Shown: piece after piece, positions 20,440-31,850 of the stretch | Numbering within the stretch: the stretch's first letter is position 1 | Layout: every line of letters begins with the position of its first letter | Assembly: GCA_950106755.1 (NCBI GenBank) | Contig: OX467083.1 | Location: 22,687,029-22,751,028 of the forward strand | Source of the DNA: Climacium dendroides | Taxonomy: Eukaryota; Streptophyta; Bryopsida; Hypnales; Climaciaceae | Length of the DNA stretch: 64,000 bases | Direction of reading: 5' to 3' | Notes under the pieces: model-generated | Database searches by the model: none | What the model was told of the DNA's origin: nothing | The model's input: only the letters and a program-made list of their open reading frames with translations | Program-made: the position numbers and the translations under genes

Positions 20440-21010
20440 ATGTCGATCGGGTTTGAATTTGATGCACTAGGCTCGGGTGCTGGTTCTTCCAGAAAGGACC
20501 GATTCCTGATGGAACTTCTGGAGACTCCGCTTGGAGTTCACTTCAATGTTGTTGACGACCAGGCCCAACTCTCACCAGCTACTCGGTCACCCCAAACATT
20601 GAATGCAGGAGGTCTTCGACTTGTGGATGGTGTTCTCGAGAGTCACATTGTACCAAGGTATCAGCAGACTGCGAGGGAATTGGGCTCTGACCACGCTGCC
20701 ATGAAGATTCTGGCACAAGGTATTTACTCTGTAGTTATTTCTATCCACGATGATTGAAATTTGAAACTTGTTCCCGCTTTAGAGAAACTGGCTGGACCCA
20801 TTTCGATCTGTCTGTAGTTAAAGCTCAGTGCTCCCTTCACAGAAACTGACGTTATACTGCAATGGTTGTTAGGTTCACAAGGAGAACCATCCACAGTCAG
20901 ATCCGGAGAAGCATATTTCAGTAAGGCTGATGGTGATATTTCCCACGCGCAGTGCCTTGAGTTTCTGTGCACAAAAGGGCCTAGTCTTCTGATCGAAAAT
21001 CTCGGAGAAC
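20440..21010 (+). pseudogene. Truncated duplicate of the unknown gene at 44520-45362
   Basis: Exon 1 (20440-20719) reads MSIGFEFDALGSGAG... and is clearly homologous, by translation and DNA, to exon 1 at 44520. It keeps the same GT donor. After the matching intron (20720 to about 20871) exon 2 begins GSQGEPSTVRSGEAYFSKAD in the same phase. It keeps homology only to LLIENL near 21004. There the DNA jumps back to a second copy of GGAGAACCATCCACAGTCAG and runs into a stop. About 100 C-terminal residues are therefore lost. Homology to the intact locus begins at GAAGGTCGGATACTCAGATC upstream of the ATG; the minisatellite is absent here. Confidence 0.75.
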
Positions 21011-21051
21011 CATCCACAGTCAGACTCATGATTTGTCCATGCATGCGTTGA

Positions 21052-22098
21052 TGTCGTTGGAGTCAGAGCACGGCCATGTGCACTTTACTGGCGTCAGACC
21101 ATCTACCCTTTCCGTACATTTTGGAAACTAGGGATTAATATGAGGTCCTCTGCAAGGAAGTACTGTACTGTACCTGTACCAGGAAACTCTCAGTTGTCCA
21201 CCCTATTCTTTGGAGTATTTAGCCATTCAAAGAATTTTGCACAACATAGAATACAATTGCCATTTTCAATTCTGCATAATTCTTATGCAATCATGGGTGA
21301 TGAATTTCTATAAATCATGGTGAATTTTTAAATCAATTTATTGAAAATAATATGATGAATTTCTATAATTCAATTGCATAGATACGTAGGAAACATCTGT
21401 GTAGGAAACATCTGTAAGCACATCTCTTTCATGTTACAAAACACTTGACACTTGATTAAGTATTAAGTGTTAAATGATCTTTGAAGTGTTCAATGTAAGT
21501 TGTCATATGACCAAATTTTGTAAAATAGATGTTTCTATATTTAAAAACTTGCTATCTTAGAAAATAGATACAAGAAGTTAAACATGGATATTGAGATTTG
21601 GGGCAAGTTCATGTGACCTCAATTTTTGACATTATTTAAATAATAAAAATTGAAGATAGAAGAATATATTAACTTTATTGGAATGTATATATTTTTCAAT
21701 TGGTACCTAGGAGTGGAAGTTTAACCATCCTAACTTCCAAAAGTAGTTTGGCCGAATAAGATGAAAAATTAAAAAAACAATAGCTTTGATTCATTTAATT
21801 TGGACTAATCTTGTGCATTTGGACTAATCTTGTGCGAGTTATGAAAATTCTTATTTAGTGGGCAATCAAGGCATTTTTGTAAGAAAAAAACTAATGCATT
21901 AGATGAGATTCAACTTCTCTATGACTCTATAGGGGCCACAAGTTCCCTTGAGTTCTTGGACTATGGGAACTCAACCACGGTTGTCATATCGGACGGAATC
22001 TCACTATTCACGGACAGAATCAGACCAGTTGCAAACTTCATAGGCTTATAACTTTTGCAAAAATACTTCAAATCGGGCAAATGAAATGTTTTTAGGCA
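21052..22098. other. Gene-free AT-rich sequence
   Basis: Nothing supported. A short TACTGTACTGTACCTGTACC run is at about 21161. A partial end of the foldback family (CACGGTTGTCATATCGGAC) lies near 21976. Confidence 0.45.
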
Positions 22099-22380
22099 CA
22101 TGGTTGTCATACTGGACAAGTTACTGGACATGGTTGTCATACTGGACAAGTTACTGGACATGGTTGTCATACTCGACAAGTTACTGGACATGGTTGTCAT
22201 ACTCGACAAGTTACTGGACATGGTTGTCATACTGGACAAGTTACTATTCATTTTTTGTCCAGTAGGACGAGTTACTATTCATCAAATGTACCTCTCAAGT
22301 ACATTTGATGAATAGTAACTCTAGTAACTCGTCCTACATGACGAAAAATAAATAGTAACTTGTCCAGTATGACAACCATG
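22099..22380. mobile_element. Foldback hAT-like MITE with amplified left arm
   Basis: The right part is a near-perfect hairpin: the arm CATGGTTGTCATACTGGACA... is answered by ...TGTCCAGTATGACAACCATG, with a loop of a few bases around 22298. The first 30 bp of the left arm is repeated five times in tandem. A single-unit copy of the same element is at 43819-43971. No target duplication is visible here. Confidence 0.72.
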
Positions 22381-24242
22381 GATATACACAATCAAAACAT
22401 GAAAGTCTATGAGAGCCTAACATTGTTTTTAAGTACATTAAAAGGCAATATTTTAAAAATTCATTGTAACTCATTCATACAATGTCTAAATAGTGCATGC
22501 TAAAGTGTGTAAAAATGACCTCTTTTAATTGCCAATAGCCCAATATGATTTGATTAAAAATAATAACTATGCTCATTTGTAATTAGTGTGGGTTATAGAT
22601 ACACACAACATATTTGATACGTATTAGATAATGCTCTTGAGTTGGAAAGCTAGAAAACATTATGGGACATAAGGCCAAGTCTAATAGTTCAGCATAAATG
22701 TCTATATCAATTCTTTTTGCAAATCTAAGGGTGTAGAAAGAGGGATTGCGTTATCAGTTATAATACTTTTCTAAATATTTTTTTTACTAAGGTAGGATCA
22801 CCCATTCCTAATTAGAGACCCATACTCAACTTGTAGACACATGTTCCAAAGTAGTGAGCAAGAAAGTAGGAAGTAATGAGCGGAAAAGTAGTTCTTGAAT
22901 GATTATAATTGAATGACTTTAGACATTGGACATGGGTCCAAACCAAATTTTGCCTTTCAAAATTCATAGTAATTTCAATTCAAGTGATAAAATTACCAAA
23001 TTTTTTATATTTTCCATCATTTCTATCACTACACCTGTAAAAATATTTGTTTTGTCTTGTACTACTCTGGATTGTGTTTACAATTGTTTATTGATTGGTT
23101 ATGGGTGGCTTCACCTTATCTAGTGGAATGGTGACAAATCTACCTTAAAAACCAGATTTGGCATTATTTTTTTGGGAAACAAATTAATTGAATTTCATTG
23201 CTATAAAAGAATTACAAGCTTGCCAACCACCAATGGTTTGAGACTTGGCATTATGGTTCATTTGAGTGATGTATACATCTTGTATTCTTTCATTCATATC
23301 CATCAACTTTGTCACAAACTAAAGTTCAACAAAGAGTTTGTTTCCACCTTTTTTTTTGGGCACCATATTGCTAGATTGCACCATTTCAAAATAAATTTCT
23401 ACTTTTCACTATTAAAAAGTAATATTTTTTGGCCATAAATTTTTTTGTCTCCAAAATGGATGAATGTAGAAATAAAATAGAGTTAATCATAAAATATGTA
23501 CAATGCAAGACTACAAGTCGGAGTTTGGGAAAAACACATGACAAAACTCCTTGGAGCACCAAAATCAAGGCCCAATGGAGTTTCATGCCATGTTTCTTTT
23601 ATACTATTCTTAGTTAAACCTTTCTCTGACACCCATTTACAAACACAAGACAAATGTTATGGTTACTTTTAAATTAGAATTGTCCATTACCACATAGATT
23701 TATCATTAATTTAGGTATTTCGGAGAAGCTATTTGTCAACTCCCATATCCTTTAAAGATTGAAAAATTTGAAAGAAGTCAATTACGAAAAGAATGAAGAC
23801 ATTTTGACAAAAAGTGAATTTTCTGTGATTTTTCAAAGCTGAAATGTTAAATTGTGAATAGACCCTTGTTGAAGCATGAACAAACCCTTGTTGAGATGTA
23901 ACACATTCTACTAAAGAGAGATGTTGTGAAGACCAGTAAGACAATTTCTTCAAAATCTTGTATTGGAGGAAATTTGTTGAACTTTTCTTCCTCATACAAG
24001 TTGACAATCACATCTTCTCTGAAATTGATGAAATTAGTAAGAATATACACTCCCCAAGTGCATTGCCATCATATAAAGAGTTGTAAAGATTATGGTAATA
24101 GATGGGTCACGGACGCAATGGTGAGAACCCTCTGGGTGGTGAGATTGGGTGGTATTAGGCAGTTTTGCCCTTCATGCTTCACCAAATTTTAAGTGATCGC
24201 CATCGTGGCACTTCAGTTTGATTCTCAAAAAGTTGAAAAAAT
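22381..24242. other. Gene-free AT-rich sequence
   Basis: Only short ORFs without motifs are present. I see no element boundaries. Confidence 0.45.
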
Positions 24243-24523
24243 AAGGTGGGTACATCTAAAACCGCCACTAATTGCTATTGAGCCTATTTCCTAATATTGG
24301 ATTGGTCAACTTTTCATATGTTCTTATTGGCAAGTGAAAGGATGTTCCAAGTTCCAACGCACCAGAGAATGTGGCATTTGGATACTCTATGCAAAAGTTA
24401 TTAAGGAACAAAGTTGGGTTCTGAAAGCGTTTCTTCCACATAGGTACAGAACTGATTTTGGAGATGTACATATGGTGTAGATGGCGGTTTAAGGTCAGTG
24501 GCACATTTGGGTGTACCTACTTT
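24243..24523. mobile_element. MITE (281 bp) with GTAGGTAC-type inverted ends
   Basis: The left end AAGGTGGGTACATCTAAAACC is answered by ...GGGTGTACCTACTTT at the right. A second, interrupted copy is at 19557-20010. The target duplication is unclear (A-rich on both sides), so the superfamily cannot be named. Confidence 0.5.
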
Positions 24524-26630
24524 AAAAAGGGCTAGTTTCCACAATCCCTAGTTCCCATGAAGGTGTCGTGTAGAGAGCGGTTTGCCTCAGGAAGTCACGG
24601 GGATTCTGGCTGCAACCAGAAATGGCCTAGGAAATAAGAAAATTGTTGTCGCGTCGAATCTTCTACTTCGTCTTCAAACTGGTCCCCGTTGGCCTATCCT
24701 GTATGGCTGGCTCTATATGGGCCAAGGTAAGGGTAGTGTGATAAGAAACAAGTCTTCGGACGGGTAAAACGGGACGGCCAGATCACGAGCTGAACCGTCC
24801 GAATGATGGGCTCCTAAACTTTCAAACTCCCGGTGACCAGCTTTAAGAAACAAGCTTTCACCGTGAGAACAAGCAAGTTTCGACCATGTGGGCCATTAAC
24901 CCCACTTCGTCACCCACAACACAAAATGAGGCTAGCGTTGGTGTTACCCAAGCCACCCGCAACAACAAAGTTTACAAAGCCACAAGCCACACACACACAC
25001 ACATACACAAGTCTTCAATACTCCTCCAGACTCCAACACTCCTCCAAACTCCAACACTCCTCCAAACTCCAACACTCCTCCAAACTCCAAGTTGAACTTT
25101 TGGGTAAGTGCCACCGTTGCTTCACAATTCCAAATCAAATGAGTGATAGCTTTTCGAAAAGCTAATACAAACTTCTACCTCTTCTCCAATTTTCAAACAA
25201 TTCTAAGACTCTGTCCAACTTCTACGTCCATCCAAAGTTTCGGTCTTGAGAAAAAAAAGGCAGCAGACCATCTTTCACTCTCACACTCATAACTCACTCA
25301 TACAAGCTTCAAATAAAACGAATGATATCTTTATAGAAAGCTAACACAATTTCCTAAACACCCTCTAATTTTCATTGCAAACCAAGAACCTATCCGTCTT
25401 TTATGGCTGGTCAAAATCTCTGCCTCTTAATTTCAAAGGCAACAAATTCCCCTCCACTCAAACTAGCACAACTTTTGATTTACAACTTCAAATCAAGAAA
25501 GTGAGATCTTTTTTGAAACTACACACCATGATACATAACTTCTCTAAATTTCATTGAAAAACTCCTTCCAAACCAAAAAAAACCATAGGCCTCCCAACAT
25601 TCGGAGCCTTCCTTAAATCCCAACGGGAGAGAAAAAGAAAAGTACCCCCCTTTTTCTTCACTCTATCTTCACTCTAACTTCCCTTTATCTTCACTCTAGC
25701 TTCCTTCTATCTTCATTCTAATTCCCAAACAAGTGGGGTCAACCCCTAACTCACTCCCAAAGCTTCTATTTCTCTCTCTACAACTGTCTCTTTATCTTTA
25801 TCTTTGAAGGAAATTCTCTTCAAGTTTACTTAGAAGGCAAACTATTAGAATATTTCCCTCATACTATTCCACAAACATAAGACTATAATAGAAATTCATT
25901 CCAAATATGGAATGAAGAACTAAAATCCAACACACATCTAATAGAGGTAAAAAACTAGAGTTCCAATCAAAATATCACTCCATCTGCAAGAATTTGAGGA
26001 TTGCAAATTCACGCTCCGGTTGAGATCCTTCATCTTGAGACTCAGAAAAAACCCTCCAGTTCAACATGATACAATTTAAAATAAACACGAAGAATAAAAT
26101 ATCAAATGAGATGAACCTTTCAAGTGAATCCTTCTCTATATAGTCGGAGAGAGAAGGCGTCACCTTGAATCCACCTCAACTGACGTCATCTTCTTTATAA
26201 TCTTATAAACATTTAAATCTATCTAAATCATATGCATATACATTTTTTTATATAATGTGAGCATTTCCAGCACGACAACGGCGCGTGCACATTCATTCCA
26301 CCGGCCAAGTTTGTTGGAGGGCCTAGTGAGGTGGATTTAACTCGGGGAAAACGCAGGAATTTTTTATTTGCCACATATGATTTTTTTTTGTAAATTATGA
26401 ATTCATATTTGCAATCAGAGACCCCAAATTAGCTAGGTGAAGTCTACAATGTACTTTAGACATGGCTCAAAATAGGGGTCTTCTTTTTTATTTTTACCCC
26501 TACAACACAAATTTTATCCTGCTTAGCCCACCTTCAATGGCACGATTTAACGTCCTGCTGGGGGATAAGGTAGAGTTCGCATATGCCCTTTGTCGATCAC
26601 CGTGTATTTTTAGTTGTCTCGACTTAGAGT
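24524..26630. other. Gene-free sequence with simple repeats
   Basis: It contains an (AC)n tract at about 24986-25005, four tandem units of CTCCAACACTCCTCCAAA at about 25020-25092, and a pyrimidine-rich CTTCACTCTAACTTCC-type stretch at 25655-25720. No supported gene. Confidence 0.5.
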
Positions 26631-26635
26631 CGGGC

Positions 26636-27662
26636 TCCATTGGGCTTCCGGACCTCTAGGTTCCGGAGGTCCAGGGGGGCTCCATTGAGCTCAGGATCTG
26701 GTCTGGAGGTCTGGCCCGGCCTCTACGTTCCGGTCCTTGCAATTTGGAATTGTAGGGACCGGAGGACTGGAGGGCGAGTCGGACTCCCTTTTTGAGAATG
26801 CAAACAAACTCATTTACTCGCTGTAGTGAATTCGAGACAAACTGATTTACTCCTTGTAATGAATTCGTGACCTGGCTGCAAGGAGCCTTCTTTCTGTACA
26901 ATAAGTTTGTGCCAAAGTAATAAGCCTTGTCAAATTCTTCAGTCACATGTTTTGCCATACGTCTGAACATTGTTCTTGCTAGACACTTCATAATCTGCCT
27001 TTGGCACTAAAATTATTGAGAACAAATAATCCCAACAGTATTCAATAATCTCAAGGGCTAATTTTGTACTGTGTTTCCATTGTAACTTAATTTGTTTTTT
27101 CTCCATAACTTTGTCCATACCATTTATGCAAAGTTAATAATTACACCTAAAGTACACAATTAACCTAGAAAAATAAGTTGTAAACTACTCCACGTGAGTA
27201 AAAAACATATTTGTTGTGGACTAGGATTTTGTGCATAATTTAATTATTATTTACGAAACCTTAAATCCAAATTTTGAAAAATTCTAATATGGATTTCTTT
27301 GATTGTATAAGTAGTTCCAAATAATCCCAACGGTGTTCAATAATCTCAAGGGCTAATTTCTAAATCATTTTTCATTTTCAAATCATTTTCAAATCATTTT
27401 TCATTTTCAAATGATTTCTAAATCATTTTTCATTTTCAAATCATTTTCAAATCATTTAGAAAACAGTTTATATTTTAAATAATTTTAAAAACATATTCCA
27501 TTTTCAAATCATTTTCCGTTTTTTAAATCATATTTAAATTTAAAAAAAGAGGGGAGCCTTTCAAAGAGGGGTCACTACAAGAACTTGGTTGCTGACAAGC
27601 ACATGGTAAAAGCGATTTTTCCCAAAAGCAACATCCCATCCGGAGGTCCGGAGCCCAATGCC
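26636..27662. repeat. GC-rich inverted repeat pair enclosing ~1 kb
   Basis: CATTGGGCTTCCGGACCTC near 26638 is matched in reverse by GAGGTCCGGAGCCCAATG near 27643. Both sit in local GC-rich islands. The enclosed DNA includes a direct repeat (AATCCCAACRGTRTTCAATA at about 27029 and 27326) and a low-complexity ATTTTCAAATCATTTTTC array at 27361-27530. It may be a foldback element; no target duplication was found. Confidence 0.4.
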
Positions 27663-27994
27663 CCCGCCCAATGCGCCCCTGCCGCCCTGCTACTTTATGT
27701 TACCAGAGCTTGTGACCCCCGAGGGCCAGTCGTCCTGGACGGGGCCCCGGATCCGATCTGGACCGGGGGACCTCCAACTACCTTTTCCATTTAAAAAAAA
27801 ATGTAAACAAATGAAATGAAACATCTTTTCTTTAATTTAAAAAAACTGTTTTTTATTATGTGCACCAGATAGTCGGCAGCTCCGTCAGTTCATATCCCAC
27901 TTGCGGCACACCTCAAACGTCACAAGCTTCATGTGAACCAGGCAGGGTACGCTGTGCCGGTGGCACAGTCAAAATAAAAGTAAAAGTAGTTTTT

Positions 27995-28165
27995 CAATTT
28001 GCAATTCATAGATATTTCAAAACTTCAATAATTTTCACACAGTAGGTCCAAATGTCACAAAATAAAGCTTGTGCAGCACCCCTCCTTGCTTAGGGATTTT
28101 CAATGGTACCAAGCACGCGACTAAGGGATGCATAGTCTTAGAAATCTCAATGTAACAAACAAGAC
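27995..28165. repeat. Dispersed repeat, fourth copy
   Basis: It matches 12762-12905 through the CAATAA..TTTCACA, TAGGTCCAAATG, CACCCCTCCTTGC and GGGATGCATAGTCT blocks. It ends next to the MITE that follows. Confidence 0.55.
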
Positions 28166-28177
28166 AAAATGAATTAA

Positions 28178-28423
28178 CAACCTAACTTGACCTTGTAATG
28201 TTGTTGCGGACACTTAGTGTTTGATGGATGACAGAGAATTCTTCTATAGAGGACAAAAATGCAACTATTCATCCTTGGAGTTTGGTTGAGAAAAGGGAAC
28301 ATCTTCTACAGTAGTTTGACTTCCAATGATTACTTTTTCATTTTTTTAAGCGATTAATTTCCACGGTTTTAGAAAATGATGATTTCTGCAGAGACCGGCC
28401 CGTCCTTACAGGGTTAAGGTGCA
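28178..28423. mobile_element. piggyBac-like MITE, short family
   Basis: TTAA precedes (28174-28177) and TTAA follows GGG (28424-28427). The interior (TTCTATAGAGGACAAAAATG, CATCTTCTACAGTAGTTTGA, ACCGGCCCGTCC) matches 29899-30118 and 59413-59640 in the same orientation. The left end is diverged. Confidence 0.62.
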
Positions 28424-28427
28424 GATG

Positions 28428-29898
28428 ACCAACATTATTGGCGTTGTCTTTTGGACAAAGACTTAGATTGCTTAATTTTGAGCAGATGGAAGTGAATTCC
28501 TTACCAAAGATGCACATCTTCATAAGCTTCCTCCTATTCTAATTTTTTTTTCAATCAAATGCTATAGAGTCAAAAGCTATGGGGCTTGAAAATGTGTGTA
28601 GCTTTGAATAGGGTGTTAATTGAGAGGGCATGTAGCCATGCTATGAATTAGGCAAGCTTTTAATTTTTTTCCACTAACTTTAAATGCTTTTATCTTGCAA
28701 TCTATGATGCCAAAAGGGCTAGAATGTTTTTTGCATGTTCTCATGGTAGCATAGAAAAATATTGTGTGGTTGAAAAATAAATGTAATTTTTTTTCGATTC
28801 TCAATCAATGCACTAGAAATGGTAGTTTTAGAACCATTTTAGAACCATTAGAAAAAAAATTTAATGTAAACTCATGAGATTTTTTTTCCATTTTTTTCAT
28901 TTATTAAGAGAGAAAACTTTGTATGGATTTCTATGATTTAGATTCTCCCAAAAATGAGTTCTAAAAAGAATCGAAATCTTACTCGTGAATTTCGTTTTGG
29001 AGGAAGGCATCTTTCTAGTGTAAGATGATTTGGGATATGTTAAATACCTTCATAATCTTTGAAAATTAGCATGCAAGTAACTAACATGACTTCACACCTA
29101 ATAGTCTAAGTTTTGAAAATTAGATAGTGTCTCCTTTTCTACAAAGTTGAGTAAAACTACATTGACCATGTTGGGCAAGTCCCAAAGCTTTAGTCCTAAC
29201 TTCAAAGGTTATAATCTTACAATCTATGTGGTCAAATGATCTAATTTTTTCCATACATTCATGTAATGTAATTCATGTAATTGTCTAATACAAATTTATA
29301 TGGTTGAAAGTTTGAAAAAGAATTTTATATTTCAATTATGTTTAATACACTAAATCCTAGACCTTTAGGAGTCTAAGGTTTGTTAAGTTGCCACTATAGA
29401 TTCTATAGATTTTAGTTTATAATCAAAGTATGTAGCGGATTTAGTAACTGAGGGAACTTCTATTTTGAAAATTTACAATAATCAAATGTCTTATCCCCCA
29501 AATTTATTTATTATTGAAAATACATGGTCTTCAATTGCTAATATTATAAAAAATTATTTTCTTGAAAAAAGTCTTTCAACTATAAGTAGAACATCTCTTA
29601 GTTAGCACACAATGGAATTTGTAGGTAGGCTCAATTCGAAGGACATTCTTTGCAAAGTAGTGTTGGAAGTTGACATTTATTAGGTATCCATTCATAACAC
29701 CTCTCTACATGCATAAACCCCTTTTAGTGCATAGTCCCAACACCATACACCAAGAGAGGTGCTACATGTGTGCTCAATTGCTTATTTGCATGCCTATGTG
29801 AATTTTCATGTTACATATACACATGCTTTCATAAAGGATATAGTCTAGACCATGATTTTTTTGACACAAATGAAACTTAATTCCATTGCAAACATCAA
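28428..29898. other. Gene-free sequence with diverged repeat fragments
   Basis: Fragments such as AATGGTAGTTTTAGAACC (28817) look like reverse, decayed pieces of the long TTAA family. Ends cannot be set. No gene is supported. Confidence 0.4.
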
Positions 29899-30118
29899 CC
29901 CTTTAACAATACCTAAGATGGGTTTCTTGGTCCAATGGACAACAAAGAATTTTTCTATAGAGGACAAAAGTATAATTGTTCATCCTCAGAATCTTATGCA
30001 AAAAAGAGAGATCTTACACATTAGTTTGACTTTTAATGAATATAAATATATATATATACACACACACACAATACTTAAAAGGGATGATTTCCATAGTCAT
30101 CATCCCAACGTTTAAGGG
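29899..30118. mobile_element. piggyBac-like MITE, short family (220 bp)
   Basis: It starts CCCTTTAAC after TCAA (one mismatch from TTAA, 29895-29898) and ends ACGTTTAAGGG before TTAA (30119-30122). It contains an ATATAT/ACACAC microsatellite at about 30046-30070. It is collinear with the copies at 28178 and 59413. Confidence 0.68.
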
Positions 30119-30179
30119 TTAAATGCGAGCTTGTAATTGTGTTTTTATGAGGTCGTTTTAGTGTTGTCTAGAGTAGCCA

Positions 30180-30520
30180 ACCCATTTCCAACATATAGAC
30201 TGATCTAGTTCCGTGAGTTGTGACGTAGTTCGAGGAATAGTTGTGGTGCATTATGGTTGGCTACAAGGTTGTTAATATTGCAACCAGTCCTAGGTCAATT
30301 TTGCAATCAGCCTATGGTTAGGAATAGAAAGGTCTACATAACCATTATAGGTTGAAGAGAATTTTCTACTAAAAAAATTCAGAGTATATACATTTTGTGT
30401 AATAAAATTCTGAAAAAATATGCAATCTTTCCAAACCCTATTTTTTACATGGGAAAAATTCTACACACAAAAAATCTGTGGTCCAAATATGCGTAATTGC
30501 GTAATTGGTTGGAAATGGGT
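30180..30520. mobile_element. MITE with perfect 13 bp terminal inverted repeats
   Basis: ACCCATTTCCAAC at 30180-30192 is the exact reverse complement of GTTGGAAATGGGT at 30508-30520. Related copies lie in reverse at about 30997-31272 (missing its last ~70 bp) and at about 49980-50245. No clear target duplication. Confidence 0.65.
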
Positions 30521-30996
30521 CGTCGTCCCATAAAAATGTAAATTTTTGGGCCGTGGACTGCTCCCTTGGTTCTTTGTTCTGTTACCTCTATCCATGAAGA
30601 AATTATCCATATGTATTTTAAAAATTAAAATTAGAATACAAACCCACCAGCCGCAGGAGGCCAGGCAGGAGGAACAAGAGTACTGTCATGTCGTGACTGA
30701 ACTCAAAAAAATCTTGTGTAGGATCTCAACAGTCTGCACACATACCATAGACAGTTGACGATCCAAAACTCTGTGAAAGTAATCTCGTTTCATATGTTGA
30801 AGAAAACAAACCCCAAAACTATGAAATCAAGAGCACTTGGTGACCTCCGTCAGGCAGTCTGGCATGATTAACCTGCAGAAGCATGTTTCTGCTGTACGAA
30901 GTTCAGGGCTTCAGGCCTGCCAAACATTCTTTGTAACTGAACTGACAGAAACATTCTTCTGGAAGACAGTGCTTGCTTTTCTATATAAGGTAGCTG

Positions 30997-31272
30997 ACAC
31001 ATTTCCAACCACTTAACAATTATGCAGATTTAAAGCGCAGATTTTTTGAGTGCGGAATTTTTCCCATGTGCTGAAATAGAGTTTGGAAGGATTGTATATA
31101 TTTTTTTAAATTTTATTATAACAAAATAGCATTATTATGAATTTATTAATAAAAGATTATCTTTGACATGTAATGGTGATATAGATCTTTCAATTTCTGA
31201 CCATAGGCTGATTGCAAAATCGACCAAGGGCTAGTTGTAATATTGATAGCTTTACAGACAATCATAATGCAT
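30997..31272. mobile_element. Second copy of the ACCCATTTCCAAC MITE, reversed and truncated
   Basis: It begins ACATTTCCAACCACTTAAC and shows the matching interior in reverse (GGAAGGATTGTATATA, GCTGATTGCAAAATCGACC). It stops where the 31287 satellite array begins. Together with 30180-30520 it makes a large inverted pair around about 475 bp of unique DNA (30521-30996). Confidence 0.55.
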
Positions 31273-31286
31273 TAGAAGAATTTCTA

Positions 31287-31850
31287 TGAAAATTTTGCAA
31301 GCATCTGTACTATTTAGTGAAAACTAGAAGAATTTCTAATCAAATTTGGCAACGCTTGTACTACTTAGTGTGAACTAGAAGAATTTCTAAGAAAATTTTT
31401 GCAAGCGCTTCCGCTACTTAATGAAAAGTAGAAAAATTCCTAAGAAAATTTTGCAAGCGCTTGTACTACTTAATGACAACTAGAAAAATTTCTAAGAAAA
31501 ATTTGCAAGCGCTTCCGTTGCTTGGAGAAAACTAGAAGAATTTGTAAGCAAATTTTGCAAGCGCTTCTACTACTTGGTAAAATTAGAAGAATTTCTAAGC
31601 AAATTTTGCAAGCGCTTCTACTACTTGGTAAAATTAGAAGAATTTCTAAGAAAATTTTGCAAGCACTTGTACTGCTTAGTGAAAACTATAAGAATTTCTA
31701 AAAAAATTTTGCAAACACTTGTACTACTTGGTAAAACTTAGAAGAATTTCTAAGCAAATTTTGCAAGTGCCTCCACTATTTGGTGAAAACTAGAAGAATT
31801 TCTAAAAAAAATTTGCAAGCGCTCCGCTACTTGGTGGAGTAGTTGGAGAA
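31287..31850 (+). repeat. Satellite array, ~52-55 bp period, about 10.5 units
   Basis: Each unit carries AGAAGAATTTCTAAG, then AAATTTTGCAAGCGCTT, then a TACTACTTRGTG block. Units differ by about 10-20 percent, and single-base indels change the period. A short minus-strand ORF over its right edge (31750-31983) is a by-product of the repeat. Confidence 0.88.

Noticed and set aside
21961..22251. Minus-strand ORF of repeated Met-Ser-Ser-Asn-Leu units
   Set aside because: It is the translated tandem arm of the foldback MITE.
22080..22380. CRISPR array (30 bp direct repeats)
   Set aside because: The repeats are contiguous without spacers, in a plant nuclear context, and are explained by amplification of a MITE arm.
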